A DNA stretch of 49,211 bases, from positions 1 through 49,211 of the forward strand of contig JAFLVB010000005.1 in the NCBI GenBank assembly GCA_022508465.1. Reading direction: 5' to 3'. The position numbers and the translations under genes are program-made. Origin of the DNA: Clostridiales bacterium. Its GTDB lineage: Bacteria > Bacillota > Clostridia > Christensenellales > Pumilibacteraceae. The notes under the pieces were generated by a model. That model searched no databases. It worked only from the letters and a program-made list of their open reading frames with translations, and was not told where the DNA came from. This document shows, one piece after another, positions 16,303 through 23,306 of the stretch; positions within the stretch are counted from its first letter, which is position 1, and every line of letters starts with the position of its first letter.

Positions 16303-18711
16303 ATGGAAAGCGCAAATACTTTATACAAAACGATGGAAGAGGTAATGACCGACTCGATGGTTCCGTATTCGGAGTACGTCATTATGGATAGAGCGCTCCC
16401 GCGTGTCGAGGACGGACTTAAACCCGTTCAGCGCAGAGTGCTGTACTCTATGGCGGAGCTTGGCATCAACCCCGACAAGCCGCACAAAAAGTGCGCGCGT
16501 ATCGTCGGCGATTGCCTCGGTAAATATCACCCGCACGGCGACTCATCTGTGTACGGCGCGCTGGTCAGAATGGCTCAACCCTTTAACATGGGGTCGGTCC
16601 TTATAGACGGACACGGAAATTTCGGCTCGATAGACGGCGACGGTCCGGCGGCAATGAGGTATACCGAAGCAAGGCTTGCGCCGCTCGCGCTCGAGCTTAT
16701 GCGTGACCTCGAAAAAGACACCGTCAACTGGCGTCCCAACTTCGACGACAGCCTTACCGAGCCCGATTATTTGCCCGGTAGGTTCCCAAACCTATTGGTA
16801 AATGGCGCTACGGGTATAGCGGTAGGACTTGCCACCAACATTCCGCCGCACAACCTGAACGAGGCGATTGACGGCGTAATCGCGTACATTGATAATCCGC
16901 GCATCAAGCTTGAAGATATGATGAAGATTATCAAGGGCCCCGACTTCCCGTCCGGCGGCGTGATTGTGCGTGGCGAGCTTGAAAAGGCATACGAGACGGG
17001 CAAGGGCAAGATAGGAATCAGAGCCAAAATTCACGTTGAAAATGAGGGTGAAAAGAGGCTCATTGTCATAGACGAATTACCGTTTCAGGTCAACAAGGCG
17101 GCACTATTAGAAAGTATTCTCAAGATTCGCGAGGAGAAGAAGGATGTCCTCTCGTACATAAGCGACATCACCGACGAGTCTGACAGAAACGGTATGCGTG
17201 CCGTAATCAAGGTAAAAAAGGACGGCGACGTAGACAAGATACTCGAGATACTGTTCAAGACGACCAACCTGCACGTTTCGTACGGCATCAACATGGTAGC
17301 AATTGCCGACGGCAAGCCGCAGCAAATGGGATTACTTGACATTATCGCGTACTATGTCAATTATCAGCGTGCTCTGATAATAAGGCGTACACGCTTTGAG
17401 CTCGAGCAGGCAAAAGAGCGAGCTCATATTTTGGAGGGCTTGGTAGTTGCGGTAAGAAACATAGACGAAGTAGTGCAGATTATCAAGACGAGCAAGAACA
17501 CTACCGAGGCAAAGGACAGATTACGCAAGCGCTTTGACCTCAGCGAGAAGCAGGTGCAAGCGATAATCGATTTGCGACTCGGCAGATTGACTGCACTCGA
17601 AGTATACAAGCTCGAGCAAGAACTCGAAGAGCTGCACAAGCTCATAGATAAATTGACCAAGATATTACAGAGCAAAAAACTTCAGATGGAAACGATTAAA
17701 GATGAGCTTACCGAGATAAAGCGCAAGTTCAAACAGGTGCGCAAGAGCTTTATTATAGACGATTTAAGTAAGTTCACCATCGAAAAGGCAGAGGAAGTCA
17801 AGCTTGCTGACGAGTATGTTGTTGCCATTTCCGAAAACAATACTATCAAAAAGATGCTTAATAAGAGCTTTAATATGGCGACAAGGGAGTTTGGCGAGAG
17901 CAGCACTATCGACGAGATATGCAACCAGATTGTCACGCTCAAGTCGGACAAAAAACTGATGCTGTTTACTAATCTCGGCAACTGCTACAAGGTAAGTGCG
18001 GAGGATATTCGCGACAGCAGATGGCGCGAAAACGGCGGGCCGCTCAAGGATATAATCAAGGAATTTGGACCAGACGAAAGGGTGGTTTATGCGTTACCGG
18101 GTGATATTCCGCAAGGCGATGTGTACTTCTACACCAAAGCCGGTATGATAAAGCGCACGCCTTGGAGCGAGTACACGTTGCTCAAAAACGCTTATCAGGC
18201 AATCAAGCTCAAGGAGGGCGACGAGGTTATCGGTATGGAGAGCGTTGTGCCAGGAAGCTCGCTCGTGTTTGTCACAGCCGGCGGTATGTGTTTGCGCTGC
18301 GATACAGACGACATTCCGTCGCAAGGCAGAATTTCGGCAGGTGTCAAGGGTATCAAGATGAGTGATCAGGACGAAGTGCTGTGCATCTCGCAGAGCGAAG
18401 GCAAGGGCGAGATCGCAATCATTACCGACCGTGGTTATGCTAAGCGTGTAAAGGTGGCTGACTTCGATGTTATAGGCAGATATTCTAAGGGTATAAAGAT
18501 TATCGACTTTAAGACCAATGGCAGCAGGCTTATGTTTGCAAGGATTATTACAGAGCAGATCAAGCCGGTGCTCGAGCTTGACGGCGACTATCTGATGTGC
18601 GTACCCACAGACAACTTTAAGATTGAGTCACGCACTCACGGCGGCAAAGCGCTCATTAAGTGTGCCGAAGTAACCAAAGTAATGGTCTACGAGGATAAGA
18701 TTTTAAGATAG
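16303..18711 (+). CDS. gyrA/parC: Type IIA DNA topoisomerase subunit A (GyrA/ParC family, topoisomerase IV-like)
   Basis: This subunit breaks and rejoins DNA, with the catalytic tyrosine at residue 120 in [10 protein letters not shown]. The 802 residues comprise the winged-helix/tower domains (about 1-490) and a C-terminal beta-pinwheel. The GyrA box that gyrase needs for wrapping (QRRGGKG) is missing: the first blade reads [14 protein letters not shown], close to Gram-positive ParC. Topoisomerase IV activity is therefore more likely, although such pairs are often labelled gyrase. The quinolone-determining stretch is [11 protein letters not shown], with glycine at residue 85 where an acidic residue is usual. 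It is cotranscribed with the B subunit. Confidence 0.93.
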   Translation: MESANTLYKTMEEVMTDSMVPYSEYVIMDRALPRVEDGLKPVQRRVLYSMAELGINPDKPHKKCARIVGDCLGKYHPHGDSSVYGALVRMAQPFNMGSVLIDGHGNFGSIDGDGPAAMRYTEARLAPLALELMRDLEKDTVNWRPNFDDSLTEPDYLPGRFPNLLVNGATGIAVGLATNIPPHNLNEAIDGVIAYIDNPRIKLEDMMKIIKGPDFPSGGVIVRGELEKAYETGKGKIGIRAKIHVENEGEKRLIVIDELPFQVNKAALLESILKIREEKKDVLSYISDITDESDRNGMRAVIKVKKDGDVDKILEILFKTTNLHVSYGINMVAIADGKPQQMGLLDIIAYYVNYQRALIIRRTRFELEQAKERAHILEGLVVAVRNIDEVVQIIKTSKNTTEAKDRLRKRFDLSEKQVQAIIDLRLGRLTALEVYKLEQELEELHKLIDKLTKILQSKKLQMETIKDELTEIKRKFKQVRKSFIIDDLSKFTIEKAEEVKLADEYVVAISENNTIKKMLNKSFNMATREFGESSTIDEICNQIVTLKSDKKLMLFTNLGNCYKVSAEDIRDSRWRENGGPLKDIIKEFGPDERVVYALPGDIPQGDVYFYTKAGMIKRTPWSEYTLLKNAYQAIKLKEGDEVIGMESVVPGSSLVFVTAGGMCLRCDTDDIPSQGRISAGVKGIKMSDQDEVLCISQSEGKGEIAIITDRGYAKRVKVADFDVIGRYSKGIKIIDFKTNGSRLMFARIITEQIKPVLELDGDYLMCVPTDNFKIESRTHGGKALIKCAEVTKVMVYEDKILR

Positions 18712-18713
18712 TT

Positions 18714-18737
18714 GTTACTTTTTTGAAAAAAAGTAAC
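18714..18737 (+). repeat. T/A hairpin of the GTTACTTTTTT family, after the topoisomerase gene
   Basis: GTTACTTTTTT pairs with AAAAAAGTAAC, followed by the conserved tail CCAAAAAACTTTAAACC. It starts 2 bases after the topoisomerase stop and may terminate or protect the transcript. Related copies are at 25786 (after infB) and, inverted, at 29862. A partial copy is at 18897. Confidence 0.7.
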
Positions 18738-18762
18738 CAAAAAACTTTAAACCTTATGTAGG

Positions 18763-18805
18763 CCTCCCCCTTGAGGGGGAGGCTCCCGCTTGCGGGTGGT
18801 GAGGG
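18763..18805 (+). repeat. Double-hairpin repeat, variant ending GGTGGTGAGGG
   Basis: First hairpin: CCTCCCCC/GGGGGAGG with a 4-base loop. Second hairpin: CCCGC/GCGGG with a 2-base loop. The end is TGGTGAGGG. The layout matches the copies near the DUF559 gene, with different stem sequences. Confidence 0.6.
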
Positions 18806-18896
18806 TGAATATTAACGCTCAAAAAAACTTTTAAGCTGAATAGCTTAATAAATTAAAAAGCTTAGTAGTGCAGGTTGTGTGTTAAGTAATCAATCA

Positions 18897-18973
18897 AAAG
18901 TAACCAAAAAACTTTAAACCTTATGTTAGGCTCCCCTGTGCAAGGGGAGCTGGCGCCGCAGGCGACTGAGGGG
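18897..18973 (+). repeat. Composite repeat: hairpin-family tail plus double-hairpin copy
   Basis: Bases 18897-18925 repeat 18729-18757 almost exactly (AAAAGTAACC, then AAAAAACTTTAAACC and TTATGT). They are followed by GGCTCCCCT...AGGGGAGC, CGCC/GGCG and GACTGAGGGG at 18929-18973. The two composite units lie 168 bases apart, so the pair looks like a duplication of a joined module. Confidence 0.7.
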
Positions 18974-19289
18974 CTGTTTTAATGTTAATACTTTTCGTGC
19001 TTATAAGCAATAACATACAAGCAAAGTGCGCATTTAAACGCTGCCTAACCAATTGTCCCGGACCCCGCAACGCGTCGGCCTTCGCCGAAATAAGGTTAAT
19101 AAATAAGTTGTAATAGAGATATTGCAACTTATTTTCTTGATAGTAACTATTTACAGATAACTTATCCTTATGCAAAGCCTACCCCTTCTGCGTGGAAATT
19201 AAGGCAGACTAAAAACTATAGAGGGAGGCTCCGCAAAGCGTTAGCGGCGCGGTGGTGGGGGTAAAGAATAAATTAATATAAACAACCTC
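18974..19289. other. Gene-free stretch with a terminator-like hairpin and a decayed repeat
   Basis: No convincing gene. A 14 bp stem with a GAGA loop lies at 19102-19133 and is followed by TTCTTGA; it may terminate plus-strand transcripts. Bases 19225-19262 (GGCTCCGC...GGCGCGGTGGTGGGGG) look like a decayed variant of the double-hairpin repeat. The small minus-strand frame here translates the repeat and is rejected. Confidence 0.5.
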
Positions 19290-19318
19290 TTGATTAAAGT
19301 AAAAAAATATGCTATACT
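19290..19318 (+). promoter_or_regulatory. Promoter of the flavoprotein pair
   Basis: TTGATT, 17-base spacer, TATACT. It is about 55 bases upstream of the thioredoxin-reductase-like gene. Confidence 0.6.
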
Positions 19319-19373
19319 ACAAAAATAGTTATTATAAATTGCGTGGCGAGAGATAATATATAGGGAGTTAGTT

Positions 19374-20225
19374 ATGTACGATTGTGCTATTATTGGTAGC
19401 GGGCCTGCGGGCGTTTCTGCCGCACTTACACTCAAGGCGTTGAGCAAAAACATTATATGGTTTGGCAACAAGGGGCTGTCCGCCAAGGTTAAAAATGCCG
19501 AAAAGATACGCAATTATCCAGGGCTTTCTAATGTCACGGGAATGGAGATGCAGGCGGCATTTTTAGCCCAAATTGAGGATATGGGGCTGGAAATTACCGA
19601 AAAAACAGTCACCGCTGTTTGTGGGATGGGTGACTATTACGGCATCTTGTGTGACCAAGAGATATTCGAGGCTAAGACGGTTATCCTTACAATCGGTGTT
19701 GACGCGGTAAAGCCAATCAAAGGCGAGCTCGAATTTATGGGTAGGGGCGTCAGCTATTGCGCAACGTGCGACGGATTTTTGTACAAGGGCAAGAAGATTG
19801 CCGTTATTTGCACGTCTAAGGAGCTCGAACACGAAATAAAATATCTTTGTGATTTGGCGGCGGAAGTTAACTTATGTCCGCTGTATAAAGATGTAGAGAT
19901 TAGCGCAGATAATTTAAAAATAATTACGGACATGCCTATCGAAATATACGGCGTCCAGCGTGCAGACAAGTTGATTTTTAAGGATAAGGAGCTAAGCGTA
20001 GACGGCATATTTATGCTGAAAGCCGCCGTTGTGCCTTCTGTTCTTGTGGCAGGTTTACAAGCCGCAGACGGACATGTAACAGTTGACCGTGCATGCAAAA
20101 CCAATCTAAAGGGCTGTTTTGCCGCAGGCGATTGCACGGGTAGACCGTATCAGTACGCCAAGGCTGTGGGCGAGGGCAATGTCGCAGCACACTCCGCAAA
20201 CGAATATTTGGCGGCTCAAAAATAG
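19374..20225 (+). CDS. Thioredoxin reductase-like flavoprotein lacking NADPH-binding motifs
   Basis: The 283-residue protein has the FAD-binding GSGPAG at the N-terminus, the redox-active pair C129-A-T-C132 in the canonical SYCATCDG context, and the C-terminal FAD motif FAAGDCTGRPYQYAKAVGEG. The middle domain should carry GGGxSAxEEA and HRRxxxR to hold NADPH. Here the equivalent stretch reads KKIAVICTSKELEHEIKYL, with neither motif. At 283 residues it is also shorter than the usual 305-320. Ferredoxin-dependent flavin thioredoxin reductases of Clostridium have this pattern, so an electron donor other than NADPH is likely (inference). A flavodoxin-fold gene follows 44 bases later. Confidence 0.88.
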   Translation: MYDCAIIGSGPAGVSAALTLKALSKNIIWFGNKGLSAKVKNAEKIRNYPGLSNVTGMEMQAAFLAQIEDMGLEITEKTVTAVCGMGDYYGILCDQEIFEAKTVILTIGVDAVKPIKGELEFMGRGVSYCATCDGFLYKGKKIAVICTSKELEHEIKYLCDLAAEVNLCPLYKDVEISADNLKIITDMPIEIYGVQRADKLIFKDKELSVDGIFMLKAAVVPSVLVAGLQAADGHVTVDRACKTNLKGCFAAGDCTGRPYQYAKAVGEGNVAAHSANEYLAAQK

Positions 20226-20230
20226 TTAAA

Positions 20231-20250
20231 TTATGGACATATGACCATAA
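20231..20250. promoter_or_regulatory. 20 bp near-perfect palindrome between the two redox genes
   Basis: TTATGGACATATGACCATAA is symmetric apart from one position pair. It fills most of the gap between the two redox genes and has no T run. It may be an operator for the second gene. Confidence 0.45.
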
Positions 20251-20269
20251 AATTTAAAAGAGGTGAACT

Positions 20270-20884
20270 ATGAAAGTGCTATTAATCAACGGTAGCCCTC
20301 ACGAAAAGGGCTGTACATATACTGCTTTGACCGAAGTGGCAAAGGCTCTTGAGGGACAAGGAGTGAAAACGCGCATTTTCCATATAGGCACCAAGCCCGT
20401 GCGCGGCTGCATTGATTGCGGCGCTTGTGCAAAGCTACATAAGTGCGCTTTTAACGACGACGTTGTCAATGAGCTGATTCCGCTTATGCAAGAGGCGGAA
20501 GGAATAGTTATAGGCTCGCCCGTCTACTATGCCGGACCGAACGGTGCGCTGTGCGCAGTGCTCGACAGAGCGTTCTATGCAGGCGGTGGATTGGTGGCGT
20601 TTAAGCCGGGCGCGGCGATAGTCAGCGCAAGGCGCAGCGGAACAACGGCTGCCTTTGATAGGCTAAACAAATACTTTACAATCAGCCGTATGCCTGTAGT
20701 CTCATCCCAGTATTGGAACGGCGTCCACGGCAACTGCCCCGAGGAGGTACTTAAGGACGCGGAAGGATTGCAGACAATGCGCACCATCGGCTATAATATG
20801 GCATGGCTAATAAAAAGCATAAAGGACGGCAAACAACCCCTCCCGCAAATCGAACAGAGGCAAGGAACCAACTTTATTAGATAA
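20270..20884 (+). CDS. Flavodoxin-fold NAD(P)H/FMN reductase, possible iron-sulfur flavoprotein
   Basis: The 204-residue protein begins with the FMN phosphate loop INGSPHEKGCTYTAL and has the GSPVYYAGPNG ring-binding loop of the NADPH-dependent FMN reductase family. Between them lies RGCIDCGACAKLHKC, a compact C-x2-C-x2-C-x5-C cluster. This arrangement holds a 4Fe-4S cluster in the iron-sulfur flavoproteins of anaerobes, so electron transfer from ferredoxin is plausible (inference). GAGGTG precedes the ATG. It lies downstream of the unusual thioredoxin reductase and ends in an intrinsic terminator. Confidence 0.85.
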   Translation: MKVLLINGSPHEKGCTYTALTEVAKALEGQGVKTRIFHIGTKPVRGCIDCGACAKLHKCAFNDDVVNELIPLMQEAEGIVIGSPVYYAGPNGALCAVLDRAFYAGGGLVAFKPGAAIVSARRSGTTAAFDRLNKYFTISRMPVVSSQYWNGVHGNCPEEVLKDAEGLQTMRTIGYNMAWLIKSIKDGKQPLPQIEQRQGTNFIR

Positions 20885-20907
20885 TAAAGGAAAATAAACC
20901 ATAAAAG

Positions 20908-20943
20908 CAAAGTTGTTGCAGTAAAACGCAATAACTTTGTTTT
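20908..20943 (+). terminator. Intrinsic terminator after the flavoprotein gene
   Basis: A 12 bp stem (CAAAGTTGTTGC/GCAATAACTTTG, one G-U) with a TTTTG tail. It resembles the terminator at 7905, including the preceding ACCATAAAA. Confidence 0.8.
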
Positions 20944-21027
20944 GTGGAAAGATACTCTAAATTCTTTTAATTAAGGCTTAAACCACCCAAAAAATCCAAT
21001 AATTTGGATAAATCTACTCTAAAACAG

Positions 21028-21056
21028 TTGCGCTTAGCATAAAATTATGATATAAT
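21028..21056 (+). promoter_or_regulatory. Promoter of the rimP-nusA-infB operon
   Basis: TTGCGC, a 17-base spacer, then consensus TATAAT with TG one base before it. The expected transcription start is near 21063, so the hairpin at 21077 would be in the leader. Confidence 0.75.
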
Positions 21057-21076
21057 ACATTAGTAATTAATGCACG

Positions 21077-21111
21077 ATGAGAGTGAGCCTTGCGGTTCGC
21101 TCTCAATCATT
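21077..21111 (+). repeat. Leader hairpin of rimP, shared with the element at 9645
   Basis: GAGAGTGAGC pairs with GTTCGCTCTC (10 bp with two G-U pairs). The 25 bases at 21087-21111 are identical to 9661-9685. It ends just before the rimP ribosome binding site, so it could influence translation or transcription of the operon. The ATG at 21077 has no ribosome binding site and is not used as the gene start. Confidence 0.6.
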
Positions 21112-21121
21112 ATGGAGCAAA

Positions 21122-21580
21122 ATGAACGTAATTCAGCAAACCAAAAATGCAGTTTTACCCGCCCTCGAGCAGCTTGGCTACGAGCTTGTGGACGTCGAGT
21201 ACGAAAAGCAGTACGGACAAATGACGCTTACCGTCTTTATCCATAAGCCGGGCGGCGTCGACCTCGATGACTGCGAAAAGGTCAGCCGCGCGCTCGACCC
21301 CATATTGGATGAAGTCAACCCGACAGGTGACGAGCCGTACACATTCAATGTGTCGTCGCCGGGGCTGGATAGGCCATTCAAAACCCAGCGCGACTTCGAG
21401 CGCAACTACGGCGAGGAAGTAGAAGTCAAACTGTACGCACCGCTCAAGGGCAAAAAGGTGTACGAGGGTGTGTTAAAAGAAAAGAACGAAACTACATTTA
21501 CCATTCTTGATGGCGACAAGGAAGTCGTAATAGAATGTGCTAAAGCGGCATATGTCAGACCGCTTGTAAAATTTGAATAA
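21122..21580 (+). CDS. rimP: Ribosome maturation factor RimP
   Basis: RimP helps 30S subunit maturation in the cytoplasm. From the ATG at 21122, with GGAG 5 bases upstream, the product is 152 residues, the normal length. It has the family patterns ALEQLGYELVDVEY near the start, DDCEKVSRALDPILDE and YTFNVSSPGLDRPF. The longer frame from 21077 would translate the leader hairpin and is not used. It heads the conserved rimP-nusA-rnpM-ylxQ-infB-rbfA order. Confidence 0.94.
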   Translation: MNVIQQTKNAVLPALEQLGYELVDVEYEKQYGQMTLTVFIHKPGGVDLDDCEKVSRALDPILDEVNPTGDEPYTFNVSSPGLDRPFKTQRDFERNYGEEVEVKLYAPLKGKKVYEGVLKEKNETTFTILDGDKEVVIECAKAAYVRPLVKFE

Positions 21581-21604
21581 GCATAAGGCAGGAGGAACAA
21601 TCTA

Positions 21605-22735
21605 ATGAAAAGTCAGGACTTTTTTCTTGCGCTCGAGGATCTTGAAAAAGAAAAGCGTATAAAAAAGGAAATTTTTATCGAGGCATTGGAAACGGCGCTT
21701 GTTATCGCGTACAAAAAGCATACGGGCGACGCAAAGGCGGTAGAGGTTAAGCTAGACCCCGAAAAATACACTATCGACATTATCGCATATCTCGAAGTTG
21801 TAGAAGAGGTCGAGGACAGCGACACTCAAATCAGCCTCGAGGACGCAAGACTTATAGACAAAAGGTATAAGTTAGGCGACAAGGTTGCCGAAAAGGTTAC
21901 TGCTAAGGACTTTGGCCGTATCGCCGCTCAGACGGCTAAGCAAGTCATTATGCAAAAGCTCAGAGAGGTCGAAAGCGAACTTGCTTACGGCGAGCTTTCG
22001 CAAAAGGAAGGCGAGCTTATCACCTGCGTTGTGCGTCGTATTGACGGTAAGAACGTCTATGTCGAGATCAACAAGCTCGAAGCTCTCCTTATGCCGCAAG
22101 ACCAGGCTCCGTCCGACCGCTTTAACGTGGGTGACAGAATCAAGGTTTATGTAAAGAAGATTAAGGCGGGTCCGCGCGGACCGCAGATCACCGTCAGCCG
22201 TACGGTTGCGGGATTTGTTAAGCGCCTGTTCGAGATAGAAGTTCCGGAGATCGCAGCCGGTCTTGTTACTATCAAGTCGATAGTGCGCGAGGCGGGTTAC
22301 AGGACCAAGATGGCAGTTTACTGCGAGGACGGCAACATCGACCCCGTAGGCGCATGCGTAGGTAATCGCGGTATGCGTGTCAATGCCATTGTGTCCGAGC
22401 TCGGCGGCGAGAAGATAGATATTATTCCCTGGCACAGCGACGCGCTCGAGTTCATTGCAAGAGCGCTCAGCCCCGCTAAGGTTGCCATGGTGGAAGTTAA
22501 CGACGACGACCATTCGGCAAGAGTTGTGGTTGACGACAAGATGCTCAGCCTTGCGATAGGTAAGGACGGACAAAACGCTCGTCTTGCCGCTCGTCTTACC
22601 GGCTGGAAGATAGACGTTAAGTCGTACAGCAACTATATGAAGAGCCAGTATGCCGATATGGGGGCTACTCCAACCGAGGAGGTAGCAGAAGTTGCACCCG
22701 AGGCCGAAACCGAAGAGATGGGAGAGCTTGACTAA
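21605..22735 (+). CDS. nusA: Transcription termination/antitermination factor NusA
   Basis: NusA binds RNA polymerase and nascent RNA to control pausing, termination and rrn antitermination. The 376 residues include the N-terminal polymerase-binding domain (about 1-125), an S1 domain (about 130-200), and two KH domains with the GACVGNRGMRVNAIVSELGGEKID and LAIGKDGQNARLAARLTGWKID signatures. The short acidic tail is typical of Firmicutes, which lack the E. coli C-terminal repeats. AGGAGG precedes the start. The rnpM ATG follows directly. Confidence 0.96.
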   Translation: MKSQDFFLALEDLEKEKRIKKEIFIEALETALVIAYKKHTGDAKAVEVKLDPEKYTIDIIAYLEVVEEVEDSDTQISLEDARLIDKRYKLGDKVAEKVTAKDFGRIAAQTAKQVIMQKLREVESELAYGELSQKEGELITCVVRRIDGKNVYVEINKLEALLMPQDQAPSDRFNVGDRIKVYVKKIKAGPRGPQITVSRTVAGFVKRLFEIEVPEIAAGLVTIKSIVREAGYRTKMAVYCEDGNIDPVGACVGNRGMRVNAIVSELGGEKIDIIPWHSDALEFIARALSPAKVAMVEVNDDDHSARVVVDDKMLSLAIGKDGQNARLAARLTGWKIDVKSYSNYMKSQYADMGATPTEEVAEVAPEAETEEMGELD

Positions 22736-22990
22736 ATGCAAAGTGCGCCGCTCAGAATGTGCATAGCTTGTCGCCAGATGAAGGACAAGCGCGAGCTTAT
22801 TCGCATAGTCAAAAGTGCGGAGGAGATTAAACTCGACCCGAGCTTTAAGGCAGCGGGCAGGGGTGCGTATGTGTGCCATAGCGAAGAATGTCTCAAAAAG
22901 CTGAGTAAGGCTAAGCTCCTTAACCGTGCGTTTAAGTGCGAAGTTTCGCCAGAGGTTTATAGGCAAATCGAGGAGGCTGCAAATGAATGA
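22736..22990 (+). CDS. rnpM: YlxR family RNA-binding protein (RNase P modulator)
   Basis: The 84-residue protein has the YlxR signature RMCIACRQMKDKRELIRIV at the start and GRGAYVCHSEECLKKL near residue 45. YlxR of Bacillus binds the RNase P RNA and has been renamed RnpM. It begins immediately after the nusA stop and overlaps ylxQ by 8 bases, as in other Firmicutes. Confidence 0.93.
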   Translation: MQSAPLRMCIACRQMKDKRELIRIVKSAEEIKLDPSFKAAGRGAYVCHSEECLKKLSKAKLLNRAFKCEVSPEVYRQIEEAANE

Positions 22991-23306
22991 TAAGGTCGCG
23001 ACGCTCATAGGCTTTGCTGTCAAGGCGAACAAGCTGATCTACGGTCTCGACGAACTCGAGGAGGGCAGCCGCAAAAGATATCTTATAGTTTACTGCTCTT
23101 CGCTCAGCGATCGCGCCAAAGCTGCGGTCAAAAAGGTTGCAAAGCGTGACAATGTTCCGCTTATCGAGACGCTGAATCGTAGGTTAGAGGACATCGTATA
23201 CAAGCGAAATTGCAAAGTTATCGGCATTGCCAATAAGCAAATGTCGGAAGCAATAATACAATATATAACAGAAGATTATTCACTTATTAAGTCGGAGGAA
23301 ATTTAA
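22983..23306 (+). CDS. ylxQ: L7Ae/L30e-family ribosomal protein YlxQ
   Basis: A 107-residue L7Ae-fold RNA-binding protein, a K-turn binder encoded between rnpM and infB in Firmicutes; its exact role is not settled. The start chosen is the ATG with GGAGG 6 bases upstream, giving MNDKVATLIGFAVKANKLIYG, the usual N-terminus. The longer frame would add 19 residues read from inside rnpM. The stop is followed directly by infB. Confidence 0.92.
   Translation: MNDKVATLIGFAVKANKLIYGLDELEEGSRKRYLIVYCSSLSDRAKAAVKKVAKRDNVPLIETLNRRLEDIVYKRNCKVIGIANKQMSEAIIQYITEDYSLIKSEEI

Noticed and set aside
15347..16315. Minus-strand open frame (322 codons) in the topoisomerase B gene
   Set aside because: Antisense shadow of conserved TOPRIM-domain coding sequence.
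18921..19175. Minus-strand 84-codon frame ending APQSPAAPAPLAQGSLT
   Set aside because: The C-terminal part is translated double-hairpin repeat; no ribosome binding site.
21872..23032. Long minus-strand open frame (386 codons) across nusA and rnpM
   Set aside because: It mirrors highly conserved nusA/rnpM codons; no ribosome binding site or recognisable motif, and the product is a low-information shadow.
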